In this document: positions 1 through 7,920 of the stretch, one piece after another
How positions within the stretch are numbered: position 1 is the first letter of the stretch
How the letters are laid out: every line of letters starts with the position of its first letter
NCBI GenBank assembly: GCA_947644475.1
Contig: CANRZQ010000103.1
Coordinates: 1-8,964 of the forward strand
Origin: an uncultured Muribaculaceae bacterium
Lineage (GTDB): Bacteria; Bacteroidota; Bacteroidia; Bacteroidales; Muribaculaceae
Length of the DNA stretch: 8,964 bases
Direction: 5' to 3'
Program-made: the position numbers and the translations under genes
The notes under the pieces: model-generated
What the model was told of the DNA's origin: nothing
The model's database searches: none
Seen by the model: the letters and a program-made list of their open reading frames with translations, nothing else

Positions 1-2
1 CG

Positions 3-935
3 CTATTAAGAGGAGCCGGACAGGTGATGTTCCAAGGCTCATGGTGGACCGGCCTTATGTTTTTAATCGGTATTTTCTGGGGCTCATATGCCACGGGCAA
101 CCCGGCTGTGGGCTGGGGCGCGGTACTTGGCCTGGCGGCATCCACCGCCGCAGGGTGGCTTCTCAATGAGAATCCCTCCGACGGCGAGCAAGGCCTGTGG
201 GGCTTCAACGGCATCCTCGTGGGCTGCGCTTTCCCCACATTCATATCGCCCGACTCGTGGCTGATGTGGGTGTCGATTGTGTTTTTCGCCATGCTTTCCA
301 CATGGGTGCGCCGCGGCTTCAACAATGTGATGGCACCGTGGAAAGTGAATTCCTTCACCTTCCCGTTTGTCTTCCTCACATGGATATTCCTTCTTGCCTC
401 GCGCATGTTCGACAGCCTGCACCCCGTAGGGCTATCCGCCCCCGCGCTTGAATCGTCGTTCGACTACACGCTCGACTGCTCGTTTGTCTCCCTGGTGATT
501 TATTGGCTCAAAGGCGTGTCTCAGGTATTCCTCGTCGACTCCTGGATTACAGGCGTATGGTTCCTCGTTGGCCTTGCGCTGTGCAACAAATGGGCCGCAA
601 TCTGGGCAGGCATCGCTTCGGCAGTGGCCCTCGGCCTTGCCATTCTTTTCCAGACCAACCCTCACGATATAGCCAACGGCCTTTTCGGATTCAGCCCCGT
701 GCTTACGGGCATTGCCTTAGGCATGACATTCTACAAGGTAAACTGGCGTTCGGCATGCTGGGCAATCGCCGGCATTGCAGCCACCTTCTTCATCCAGGCC
801 GGCATGGACGTGCACATGGCTCCGTGGGGCATACCCACGCTCACGGCTCCCTTCTGTGTGGCCACATGGCTCTTCCTTCTTCCCCTTTTCCGCTTCACCG
901 ACCCTCACCCCGACCATTCCAACTGGAAATCTTAA
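3..935 (+). CDS. Urea transporter (UT family), 5' end outside the window
   Basis: This gene encodes an inner-membrane urea channel/transporter of the SLC14-like UT family. The two homologous halves that define the family are visible. GQVMFQGSWWTGLMFLIG (about residues 6-23 of the visible part) matches SQVFLVDSWITGVWFLVG (173-190). The loop and pore motif GLWGFNGILVG (64-74) matches GLFGFSPVLTG (226-236). MAPWKVNSFTFPFVFLTWIFLL (110-131, with conserved MAPW and TFPF) matches MAPWGIPTLTAPFCVATWLFLL (272-293). A GTG at 24 and ATG at 27 could be taken as starts, but the frame stays open to the window edge. The codons before them read LLRGAGQ, which completes the conserved N-terminal LRGxGQV motif, so the true start is probably 10-25 codons further left. 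310 codons are visible, and bacterial members usually have 300-340. An MFS gene follows 113 bp downstream on the same strand. A urease operon upstream is plausible but unseen. Confidence 0.93.
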   Translation, partial: LLRGAGQVMFQGSWWTGLMFLIGIFWGSYATGNPAVGWGAVLGLAASTAAGWLLNENPSDGEQGLWGFNGILVGCAFPTFISPDSWLMWVSIVFFAMLSTWVRRGFNNVMAPWKVNSFTFPFVFLTWIFLLASRMFDSLHPVGLSAPALESSFDYTLDCSFVSLVIYWLKGVSQVFLVDSWITGVWFLVGLALCNKWAAIWAGIASAVALGLAILFQTNPHDIANGLFGFSPVLTGIALGMTFYKVNWRSACWAIAGIAATFFIQAGMDVHMAPWGIPTLTAPFCVATWLFLLPLFRFTDPHPDHSNWKS

Positions 936-939
936 AAAC

Positions 940-956
940 ACAAGCCTTCGGCTTGT
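940..956. repeat. Short palindrome ACAAGCC-TTC-GGCTTGT
   Basis: A perfect 7-bp stem with a 3-base loop starts 5 bp after the urea transporter stop codon. The same stem with loop TCC recurs behind recO (8711-8729). No T-run follows, so it is not a textbook intrinsic terminator. It may stop or stabilise the 3' end of the transcript, or be a dispersed REP-like element. Confidence 0.75.
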
Positions 957-960
957 AGAA

Positions 961-1042
961 GTTGGAAAGTTGGGAAGTTGAGAAGTCTTCCACGCTTCCC
1001 ATCTTCCCCACTCCCCAACTTCCCAAACTCCCAAACCCCCAA
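961..1042. repeat. Inverted arrays of an 8-bp degenerate repeat
   Basis: The left arm is three tandem purine-rich octamers: GTTGGAAA (961), GTTGGGAA (969) and GTTGAGAA (977). The right arm is six pyrimidine-rich octamers from 995 to 1042 (CTTCCCAT, CTTCCCCA, CTCCCCAA, CTTCCCAA, ACTCCCAA, ACCCCCAA). The right arm is the reverse complement of the same unit: TTGGGAAGTTG (970-980) pairs exactly with CAACTTCCCAA (1016-1026). The array ends 6 bp before the ATG of the MFS gene. It is open in the MFS frame from a TTG at 962, but the low-complexity peptide this gives is not credible coding sequence. Confidence 0.8.
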
Positions 1043-1048
1043 ACTCTT

Positions 1049-2362
1049 ATGAACCGCAAAGACTATTGGATAGCATTGGTCAGCTCGATGGAACAAATCA
1101 TCGGCGCCGGACTAAGCACTGTGGTAGGCATCATGCTGCCCATGATGCAACTGATACTGCACCCCGGACTCCCGTCGGCAGTGCAGGGCATCATCGGAGC
1201 CACAGGCCTCATCGGCATTGGCGTGGGCTCGGCTGTGATAGGGCAGCTGAGCGACCGTTACGGCTATCTGCTCTGGTTCCGCCTCTGCCCGGTGATAATC
1301 ATGGCCGGAGCCGCCATCTGCTGGCTTTTGCCCCATCCGGCATGGCTGATATGCGGACTGCTCCTGGCCGGCATCGGCGTGGGCGGCGGTTACAGCCTCG
1401 ACTCGGCATATATCTCCGAGTTGATGCCGCCGAAGTGGCGCGGCGTAATGGTGGGCGTGGCCAAGGCCTCATCGTCGGCCGGCTTCATCCTCACAGCCGT
1501 AATATGCTACTTCTGGCTCAAATCCGACCCCGATCCGCATATCTGGAACTATCTTATCCTGATTATTGGCGCGTCGGGCGCCATCACCCTGCTTATGCGT
1601 ATACGCTGGGCCGAGTCGCCGGGCTGGCTCCTCGAGCATGGCCGCCGCGCCGAGGCTCTCGAAGCCGCGCGCAAATTCTTCGGGCCCAAAGCCACGCTGC
1701 CCCAGGCCTCGCCGGCAAAGTCGCCGACAAAGGCTCCTTCGTGGGGCGCGATGTTCCGCGGCAGCAATCTCACGCGTGTGATATTCAGCGGCATTCCCTG
1801 GGCGTGCGAGGGACTGGGCGTGTATGGCTTCGGAGTGTTTCTCCCGGTGCTTGTCATGGCTCTCGGCATCGAGTCGTCGACGGTGACGGGCATGCCGAAA
1901 GTAATCGACTCGGTGGCCGTGACGGCTGTGGTCAACTTCTTCATCCTCCCCGGATTTGTGCTCGGCCTTTTGATTATGAACCGCTGCAACCATGTGAAAA
2001 TGCTCACGCGCGGCTTCGTTCTCGCCGGTGCAGGCCTCATTTTGCTATTGGCAGCATTTTTGCTCAAATGGCCCTCCTGGGTCATGATTGTCGGATTTGT
2101 AATCTTTGAAGTGTCGCTCAACGCCGGGCCTCACCTCATCACCTACATAATCCCGTCGGAGATTTACCCTGTCGACGACCGTGGAGCGGGCACCGGCATT
2201 GCCGCGATGCTTGGAAAGGTGGGGGCGGTGATTGGCGTAATTCTGATGCCTATATTGCTCGAGGCCGGGGGCATGACCCTCGTATTGGGCGTGTCGATTG
2301 CCGTAATGCTTCTCGGCGCGGCAATAGCGCGCGTCTACGGCCACAAATTAGGACTTTTGTAA
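1049..2362 (+). CDS. MFS transporter, sugar-porter/AAHS-like, substrate unknown
   Basis: This is a 437-residue inner-membrane carrier of the major facilitator superfamily, probably with 12 transmembrane helices split by a cytoplasmic loop near residues 190-240. Family landmarks are visible. Motif A between helices 2 and 3 is GQLSDRYGYLLWFR (65-78). ELMPPKWRG (124-132) resembles the E-x-x-P-x-x-x-RG motif after helix 4. AESPGWLLEHGRRAEAL (188-204) resembles the PESPRWL-x-x-x-GR-x-x-EA motif of sugar porters. EIYPVDDRGAGTGIA (371-385) is the equivalent motif in the second half. The expected second copy of motif A after helix 8 is degenerate (NRCNHVKMLTRG, 311-322). I chose the ATG at 1049 because upstream in-frame codons lie in repeat DNA and the protein then starts with a short basic segment (MNRKDYW) before helix 1. 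No clear Shine-Dalgarno site or separate promoter is visible, so it may be transcribed with the urea transporter. The motifs do not fix the substrate. Confidence 0.87.
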   Translation: MNRKDYWIALVSSMEQIIGAGLSTVVGIMLPMMQLILHPGLPSAVQGIIGATGLIGIGVGSAVIGQLSDRYGYLLWFRLCPVIIMAGAAICWLLPHPAWLICGLLLAGIGVGGGYSLDSAYISELMPPKWRGVMVGVAKASSSAGFILTAVICYFWLKSDPDPHIWNYLILIIGASGAITLLMRIRWAESPGWLLEHGRRAEALEAARKFFGPKATLPQASPAKSPTKAPSWGAMFRGSNLTRVIFSGIPWACEGLGVYGFGVFLPVLVMALGIESSTVTGMPKVIDSVAVTAVVNFFILPGFVLGLLIMNRCNHVKMLTRGFVLAGAGLILLLAAFLLKWPSWVMIVGFVIFEVSLNAGPHLITYIIPSEIYPVDDRGAGTGIAAMLGKVGAVIGVILMPILLEAGGMTLVLGVSIAVMLLGAAIARVYGHKLGLL

Positions 2363-2455
2363 TGCACAATTCACGATGCACAATGCACAATTACAAAAAA
2401 TGCACAATCAGGCTTTAAAACCCGATTGTGCATTGTGCATCGTGCATTGTGCATT
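2361..2455. terminator. 32-bp inverted repeat between convergent genes, probable two-way terminator
   Basis: The left arm 2361-2392 and right arm 2424-2455 pair at 30 of 32 positions around a 31-base loop. Each arm is built from TGCACAAT units with a 7-bp period (for example 2363, 2377, 2384). A further unit in the loop (2401-2409, TGCACAATC) can pair as an alternative inner 9-bp stem with 2424-2432. The left arm includes the last two bases of the MFS stop codon and the right arm overlaps the stop of the giant gene, so the hairpin fills the entire convergent gap. A-rich sequence lies in the loop. Termination is inferred from position and structure. Confidence 0.75.
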
Positions 2456-5400
2456 AATAAAGAATCTTCGTGGCTTTCGAGCCTTGGCGGCGGATTACGA
2501 TTGTGCCGGGTGTGGGGTTGGCAAGGCGCACGCCCTGGAGGTTGAAGTACTCAACGGGGGCGTCGGCTTCGCCGGCAACGTCCTCGATACCCGAGATGTT
2601 AAGTTCGACAAACGGTATCACCTTGTGGGCCACAGTGCCGAATGTGTGGACGCGGGCATCCGAGGCGGCACGTGAGCGGGCTTCCTCGCCGGACCATTGG
2701 AGAATCTGCGAATCGGAGTAGCCTGCGAGTTGGCCGCGGCGCACCACAGGCACGTCGGGCCAGCAGTAACTGCGCTCAATCATGGTAAGGAATCCGATGT
2801 GTGTCTCAAATTTCGGAGAGTTGGGGTCGGACACCTCGGAGAGGCGCGAGTCGCCGAACGACACGGCATTGTGGGCCCATGCGAGACCGTCCTTATAGAC
2901 ATATTCGCTGAACTTCTCGGAGTGGGCGGCTACCTCGTCGTCGAAATTGTCGGGAGTGATTTCGTAGGAGTAGATGCCTTCGCCGATTTCGGCGCGTGAG
3001 GCGTCGTCGGCAATTCCGAGTTTGCCAATCCACTCGGCCGACGATGCGCTGTAGAAATATTCGGGGCGTTTGCGGTAGGGCAGCACGGCCACGTCTTCAT
3101 TTGCGCTCCAGTAGGGCACGAGGTTTGCTCCGTAAGAAGTGTTGTCGGCTTTACGCGAGCCTACTCCCACGGCCTCTGCATCGTCGTTGTACGACACATG
3201 GGGAGTGAGGTAGATATAGTTCAATTCCGACACAACGTTCGACTTGCGGGGAATCGAGTTCTGGTTCGACCACGACAGGGTGGCGTACACTTCGTTGACC
3301 TTCGACGCGTCCATGAGGAACGATACGGGGAGCGACACGAGGTATTCGCCCTCGTTGAGATACACGTCCTCGAGGTTGTTCTCGTCGTAGATGGGAAGAG
3401 TCACCTCGAAGCCGTCGACATTCATCGTCACCTGCATCTTTTCCCGGTCGACATCAAGTTTGGTTATCTTATATCGACCGAAAGCCTCAGAGTCGGGCTC
3501 GTTCTCGTCGTCCTTGTTGGCGGGGTCGGGAGCGTAGTATCCTTCGGTGCCGGGGACATATGTCTTGGGGCCGTCGACTTTGGCGCGTGTGTACTCGCCG
3601 TCGGAGCCGGTAACGAAATTGCCGTTCTCGTCCTTGTCAAATTCCTTGACGAAAAGACGGATATAGAGAGGCTGCTGCTCGCTCACGCCCTGGTAGAATC
3701 CGTTTTCGCTGTCGATTACCCACGACACCTCTGCATTGAATTCGGGGTAGACAAGAGGCTGATGCGCCCATTGGGTCTCGTCGGCGCAGAAGTCGGAAGT
3801 GACGGAGGCGTTGAGGTTGGGGACGGTTGATTTCAACTGCACGCGGAGTTGGTCGGGGTTGGTGCCGATAAGGAGTTGCGAATAAGTAACCTTGGTGTTG
3901 TTGATCACCGACGCGCGATAGTCGTCGGGCTGCTTGCCCTGGGCCGTCATGTAGCGGCTCCATTTCGACACGCGCAACTTGTCGTTCACACGGTCGCCGG
4001 CCCATGCGATTGTGCGCGTCACGGCTGCCACGGTGAAAGGCTCGTCGACTTTCGGCTGGTAGGCGTCGAGGTCGAGACGGTAGATTGCATCGCCGTTGCG
4101 GTCGACGTGGTCGAGCACTACGAGCGCGGGCCATCCGTTCTCGATGGTGGGCACGGATTCGGAAGGTATGTTGTTGGCAAACTCGGGGCGGTTGAAATAC
4201 TGCTCCTGCCCCGGTTCGCCGGCGAAGTCAGACACATATTTGCCGTCGACAAGGCGTGTGACGCCACGCACGGGATACGGGTTTTCCGACGGGTGGTAGA
4301 ATTCGTACTGCTCGGTGTGGAGCACGGGTATGGAGGGCACCTCACCTTCGGGATAACTGCCGTTTACGTTTATCGAGATAGGCATGGTGAGTTCCGGGCC
4401 GGTCTTCGACGGGTCGGTGTTGAAGTAGAGGTAATAATAGTTGCCTTCCACCATCTTTGCTCCGGCAGGGCGGTACATGTCGTATTTCGTACCGGCGATG
4501 CGGAAGATTGTGATGCCGTAGATAGTGGCGTTTTCGCCGTGGTCGGCGTAGACAAGGTCGCCGCGTGTGCCGGTCTTGGGACGCACGTCGGGAATCCAGT
4601 ACTGCGACGAGTTGGGGTCGAGCGGATTGCCGTGGATATCTTTCTCGGGCACGATATATCGGTTGGCACACCACCATGTGTTGCCAAAGAACCACTGGCC
4701 GCCCTGGCCGGGGTTGGCCACATCGTAGCCGTCCTCGTCCATGATGTTGAAGAAGGCGAGATGGTCCATGCCTGCCGCGTTCTCGTCGGAGCCGAAGTTG
4801 AATCCGCCGCCGGCAAGTTTGTCGGCCATGTCGGCATTTACCTTGATGCCGTTGCCGGATGCGTCGCGCAGGTCCATGTAGAACACATTGGGGTGGGCAG
4901 TGCGGCCTTCGATGGGAGTGTAACTCCACGTGGCGTCCTCATCGGCCTTGTCCTTGTAGACGTAGGCAAATGTGAAATAGTTGGTGGCGCCGTCGACATA
5001 GTGGGGAATCGACTCAATGCGGCTCATTCCGTCGATAAAGTCGGAACCGTTGTTGTCGTAGTTTCCTGTCCAGGCCTTGAAGATAGGCTGCGAATGCCTT
5101 ACCACGACATCGGGGTCGGACGCGCGTTCCCAGTCGGAGGGGAAAGCGTCGCCCATCTTGTGAAGGCGGAATTCGTATTCGTATTTGTTGCTTACATAAT
5201 TGTATTCCACATGCAGCATCAAGCGGTTGCCTTCCAGGCCGCTGTGGATAACGGAATTCACCGCGCGGTTGGCCTTTATATTATCATATCCGTCGACAGT
5301 GAACTGCACATTCTGGTTCTCGCCGTTGATTTGGAATGTGAAGGGCTGCTCGACAGTGAACTTGATATTTCGTCCGAGGTTTACCTGATACCAGTAGTCG

Positions 5401-7736
5401 GAGGCGATGTGCTTGTTGAAGTAGAGCACGAGATTTTCCTCCGATGCGGGGATTGTGCCGCGCATGAGGTTGTAGAGGGGCGAGCCTTTGGGCACGAGCA
5501 TGGTGTAGCGGTTGTTGTCGATAGGAGCCTCAACGGGGCGGTTGTCGATGGCATCGCCGCTGGTGTCGTACATTATCTCGTATTTGTCGTAGACGTTGAC
5601 ATTGGGGTCGGTGTTTACGCGCAGCCATATATTCTTGGCCATTGCGCCGAACTTGACGCGGGAGTTGCCTATGCGCTCGTCGTAACGCTGCACCTTTGTC
5701 CATGTGTCGTTGTTGCGCATGTCGAAATAGAACCGGATATTGTCGGTGTCTTTCACCTTGATCTGGAAGAACTCGTTGTCGATTTCGGCCTGGCCGGGAT
5801 AGAACATATAGGTCTGCGCATGGTTGGTGAAGCCGCACTGCACTACAAATTGCTCGGGCTCCACGCCGGTCATGTCGTCGTGGACGGGTATCACATAGTA
5901 GTCGTAGACAACGCCGGTGTCGTCGTCGGCATCGGTGTGGTCGTAGGTGAAATAGTGGTCGCCGCCGCCAAGGGTGGAGAATATGTCGGAGTGCCAGTAA
6001 TTGAGGCTGAACGATGTCTTGTCCTTGCGGGCGGGGTCGAGCATGGAGGCAATGTCGGGCTGGCCGTTGTAGATGCGGACGCGCACCTCGGCGGGCATCG
6101 ATGTGGCGGGGTCGAGCGTCATGTCATAGCCCACGGCGTCGAAGGCAATGCCGGGAGCCGCGATGTCACAGCAGAATTTTGCTCCCGCGCCGTTGCCCTC
6201 GCGGTTGAAGATGGCTTTGAGGTCGTCGATGCTCGAGATGGGGAATACGCGTTCATAGTAGCCTTTGCCGGTGTTGTCGGCCTCGGTGAACAGAATCGTG
6301 CGTGCGGCTCCGTCGAGAGCCACAGTGTAGGCAGTGGGGAAACGGAGGTTGGCACAGCGCACAATCATGCCGCTTTCGGGATATGTGAGGGGAGCGTCGA
6401 AAATCTGATTGTAGGTGGTGATGCGGTTCTCATTATAGGCCAGCAGGCTGCCGGTGCGGAAAGCCCAGCCATAAGAGTGGTCGGCGTCCATACGTCCGTC
6501 GAGGGCTACTTCCGGATAGAAGTCGACGGCCTCGCGCTGTCCGCGGGGCAGCGACAGCCACATTTGGCCGGTGGCGTCGTCGACATGGAGGTATATTTCG
6601 GAGAAGCGCATGCCGAGGCCAACTTTTATGTCGGCCACAACGCCGCCGTCGGTGGCACGCAGATTCTCGGCGGCGACGGGGATGTATCCCTGCCGGGCCG
6701 TGGCGCTGTTGAGCACTACGGGAGCCGACTCGGCATTTGCCGATGTGAGGGTCTCGGACTTGAATGTGAGCGTGCAGGCGTTGGCATACCATGCGTCGTT
6801 GATGCTGTTGGCGAGGCTCACCGCATATGTGGTGCAGCCGGGCTTCGAGGCCGCGTCTGTCACGGCAAAAGGCCTGGGCACATTGTCCTGGTTGAGATTG
6901 CCGTTGAAGTTGATGCCGTAAGCCATCGGAGCGGGCTGCGCCCATTTCACCGTAGCGTAGCCATTTACTTCTTTTTCGGGGTTGTCGACGGGCGAGCCAT
7001 AAGCCACTATGGTGTATGCGATGTCTTTGCCGCGCTCAAGGCCGGTCAGGTCAACAGAGCCGGACGCATCAGCCGACGAGTACACCGGGGTTCCCGATGT
7101 GGCATAGCCCTCGTAGACGCGCACGCCGCCAAAAACATGGGTCGCAGGCACTTTTACCGAGGCTGCGAACGATATTGTCGCACGGTCGTTGTCGACACCG
7201 GAGACATCTGCCGACACGTCAAGCCACGACTTGGTGAGGTATTCGCTGCGGAATTCGTCATCTTTGCCGACAGTGGAATATCTCACCTCCACCTCCTGGT
7301 CGAGGCCTGCGAATTTCACCTTGTACACGCCCTCATAGTCGAGCGCGCCCGAAAGGTCAAGGCCCGGGAAGTGGCTGTAAGTGTGCATGGACTCTCCTTT
7401 GGGATTGTTCCATGTGTTGGTCTTGTTGTGGACCGACGCCGACAGGTCGCCATGGACATAGAAATTGCCGTCGAAGGTAATTTTCTCGACCACGCCGGCC
7501 TCTGCCGATGGAGAGAAGCGGATATTGTAGTTGGGATACCAGTGGCCGGGATTGTCGGCATTGTTGTTCCTGACTTCCATATAGGCCGATGCCCAGATGG
7601 TGTATTCCGTGCCTCCGACAGTCACGACAGTTGCCTGCTCCCGCTCCGTCTTGTTGAACTCGGGCAGGTTGTAGGCACTCGCGCAGAGACCGAAAAATAT
7701 AGTCAGGAACATAAGGAGTCTTGTTCCTTTTTCCAT
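2454..7736 (-). CDS. Giant exported protein of unknown function with a C-terminal NLQG-type tail
   Basis: A 1760-residue protein that I do not recognise as a named family. It starts with a type I signal peptide: basic MEKGTR, hydrophobic core LLMFLTIFFGL, likely cleavage after CASA (about residue 21). There is no proper lipobox, so it is probably not a lipoprotein. The mature part is rich in Asp, Asn, Gly and Tyr, with alternating hydrophobic residues typical of beta-sandwich surface proteins. Residues 173-267 look fibronectin-III-like (a guess from strand pattern and the ending YTIVAYG...YATVKW). DKDENGNF (1367-1374) resembles an acidic calcium loop. No catalytic motif is evident. The last 45 residues (1716-1760) contain APVEYFNLQGVRLANP and IRRQGSKATKILY, a tail I recall from many exported Prevotella and Muribaculaceae proteins, possibly a sorting or anchoring signal. 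I chose the ATG at 7736 because it gives a clean signal peptide. A TTG extension to 7808 would bury the signal peptide behind 24 residues of leader sequence. It is monocistronic, divergent from recO and convergent with the MFS gene. Confidence 0.88.
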   Translation of the reverse strand: MEKGTRLLMFLTIFFGLCASAYNLPEFNKTEREQATVVTVGGTEYTIWASAYMEVRNNNADNPGHWYPNYNIRFSPSAEAGVVEKITFDGNFYVHGDLSASVHNKTNTWNNPKGESMHTYSHFPGLDLSGALDYEGVYKVKFAGLDQEVEVRYSTVGKDDEFRSEYLTKSWLDVSADVSGVDNDRATISFAASVKVPATHVFGGVRVYEGYATSGTPVYSSADASGSVDLTGLERGKDIAYTIVAYGSPVDNPEKEVNGYATVKWAQPAPMAYGINFNGNLNQDNVPRPFAVTDAASKPGCTTYAVSLANSINDAWYANACTLTFKSETLTSANAESAPVVLNSATARQGYIPVAAENLRATDGGVVADIKVGLGMRFSEIYLHVDDATGQMWLSLPRGQREAVDFYPEVALDGRMDADHSYGWAFRTGSLLAYNENRITTYNQIFDAPLTYPESGMIVRCANLRFPTAYTVALDGAARTILFTEADNTGKGYYERVFPISSIDDLKAIFNREGNGAGAKFCCDIAAPGIAFDAVGYDMTLDPATSMPAEVRVRIYNGQPDIASMLDPARKDKTSFSLNYWHSDIFSTLGGGDHYFTYDHTDADDDTGVVYDYYVIPVHDDMTGVEPEQFVVQCGFTNHAQTYMFYPGQAEIDNEFFQIKVKDTDNIRFYFDMRNNDTWTKVQRYDERIGNSRVKFGAMAKNIWLRVNTDPNVNVYDKYEIMYDTSGDAIDNRPVEAPIDNNRYTMLVPKGSPLYNLMRGTIPASEENLVLYFNKHIASDYWYQVNLGRNIKFTVEQPFTFQINGENQNVQFTVDGYDNIKANRAVNSVIHSGLEGNRLMLHVEYNYVSNKYEYEFRLHKMGDAFPSDWERASDPDVVVRHSQPIFKAWTGNYDNNGSDFIDGMSRIESIPHYVDGATNYFTFAYVYKDKADEDATWSYTPIEGRTAHPNVFYMDLRDASGNGIKVNADMADKLAGGGFNFGSDENAAGMDHLAFFNIMDEDGYDVANPGQGGQWFFGNTWWCANRYIVPEKDIHGNPLDPNSSQYWIPDVRPKTGTRGDLVYADHGENATIYGITIFRIAGTKYDMYRPAGAKMVEGNYYYLYFNTDPSKTGPELTMPISINVNGSYPEGEVPSIPVLHTEQYEFYHPSENPYPVRGVTRLVDGKYVSDFAGEPGQEQYFNRPEFANNIPSESVPTIENGWPALVVLDHVDRNGDAIYRLDLDAYQPKVDEPFTVAAVTRTIAWAGDRVNDKLRVSKWSRYMTAQGKQPDDYRASVINNTKVTYSQLLIGTNPDQLRVQLKSTVPNLNASVTSDFCADETQWAHQPLVYPEFNAEVSWVIDSENGFYQGVSEQQPLYIRLFVKEFDKDENGNFVTGSDGEYTRAKVDGPKTYVPGTEGYYAPDPANKDDENEPDSEAFGRYKITKLDVDREKMQVTMNVDGFEVTLPIYDENNLEDVYLNEGEYLVSLPVSFLMDASKVNEVYATLSWSNQNSIPRKSNVVSELNYIYLTPHVSYNDDAEAVGVGSRKADNTSYGANLVPYWSANEDVAVLPYRKRPEYFYSASSAEWIGKLGIADDASRAEIGEGIYSYEITPDNFDDEVAAHSEKFSEYVYKDGLAWAHNAVSFGDSRLSEVSDPNSPKFETHIGFLTMIERSYCWPDVPVVRRGQLAGYSDSQILQWSGEEARSRAASDARVHTFGTVAHKVIPFVELNISGIEDVAGEADAPVEYFNLQGVRLANPTPGTIVIRRQGSKATKILY

Positions 7737-7846
7737 AAATTGAGAGATGATTGGTTGTATATAATAGATATTGATTTTTTCGAAGAAATTGTTGGTCGGA
7801 TATAACAAATGGCCTTTGTTCTATTGGTCATGAGTAGAATATGCAA
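7737..7846 (-). other. 5' leader of the giant gene
   Basis: About 110 AT-rich bases separate the inferred transcription start (just beyond the -7 box at 7850) from the ATG at 7736. No strong Shine-Dalgarno sequence is present, which is normal in Bacteroidetes. No riboswitch or convincing small gene was recognised. The in-frame TTG at 7808 is probably only leader sequence. Confidence 0.45.
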
Positions 7847-7849
7847 CTG

Positions 7850-7881
7850 CAAAGGTAAAATTATTATTTTAAATATGCAAA
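7850..7881 (-). promoter_or_regulatory. Bacteroidetes-type promoter of the giant gene
   Basis: On the minus strand TTTG (7881-7878) is followed after 20 bases by TACCTTTG (7857-7850). This matches the Bacteroides primary sigma factor consensus of a -33 TTTG box, a 19-21 base spacer and a -7 TAnnTTTG box. The start point would fall near 7846. Confidence 0.78.
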
Positions 7882-7894
7882 TAAAGGATATTCA

Positions 7895-7918
7895 CCCCCC
7901 CCCTTAACATTTTTTAAC
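7895..7918 (-). promoter_or_regulatory. Tandem GTTAA sites plus G9 tract, candidate regulator site
   Basis: Read on the minus strand, GTTAAAAAATGTTAA (7918-7904) is followed immediately by nine G (7903-7895). The two GTTAA half-sites start 10 bp apart, one helical turn. The -33 box of the giant gene begins 13 bp further on, so this is an activator-like position. A 13/15 identical copy, also followed by a G run, lies upstream of the exported-protein gene at 8897. The regulatory role is inferred. Confidence 0.55.
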
Positions 7919-7920
7919 TT

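Noticed and set aside
24..29. GTG/ATG at 24-27 as the start of the urea transporter
   Set aside because: The preceding in-frame codons LLRGAGQ complete a family motif that is mirrored in the second half of the protein, so the gene starts outside the window.
962..1048. N-terminal extension of the MFS protein from a TTG at 962
   Set aside because: The extension is translated octamer-repeat DNA (Pro/Leu/Thr-rich) and has no counterpart in MFS proteins. The ATG at 1049 gives the normal N-terminus.
2376..2453. Possible CRISPR-like repeats (TGCACAAT units)
   Set aside because: The units are 7-8 bp with no spacers and form inverted arms, so this is a hairpin between convergent genes and not a CRISPR array.
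2454..7736. Giant protein as a TonB-dependent receptor, SusD or glycoside hydrolase
   Set aside because: No plug/barrel motifs, no SusD-type lipobox and no catalytic motif could be seen, so no function was assigned.
3849..7805. A 1318-codon open frame on the + strand opposite the giant gene
   Set aside because: It is exactly codon-aligned antisense to a gene with a clear signal peptide and tail. Its openness follows from avoidance of TTA, CTA and TCA, and the translated product is low-complexity Val/Gly/His-rich sequence without domain features.
7737..7808. 24-residue N-terminal extension of the giant protein from a TTG at 7808
   Set aside because: It would place a typical signal peptide internally, and the sequence lies in the AT-rich leader behind the promoter.
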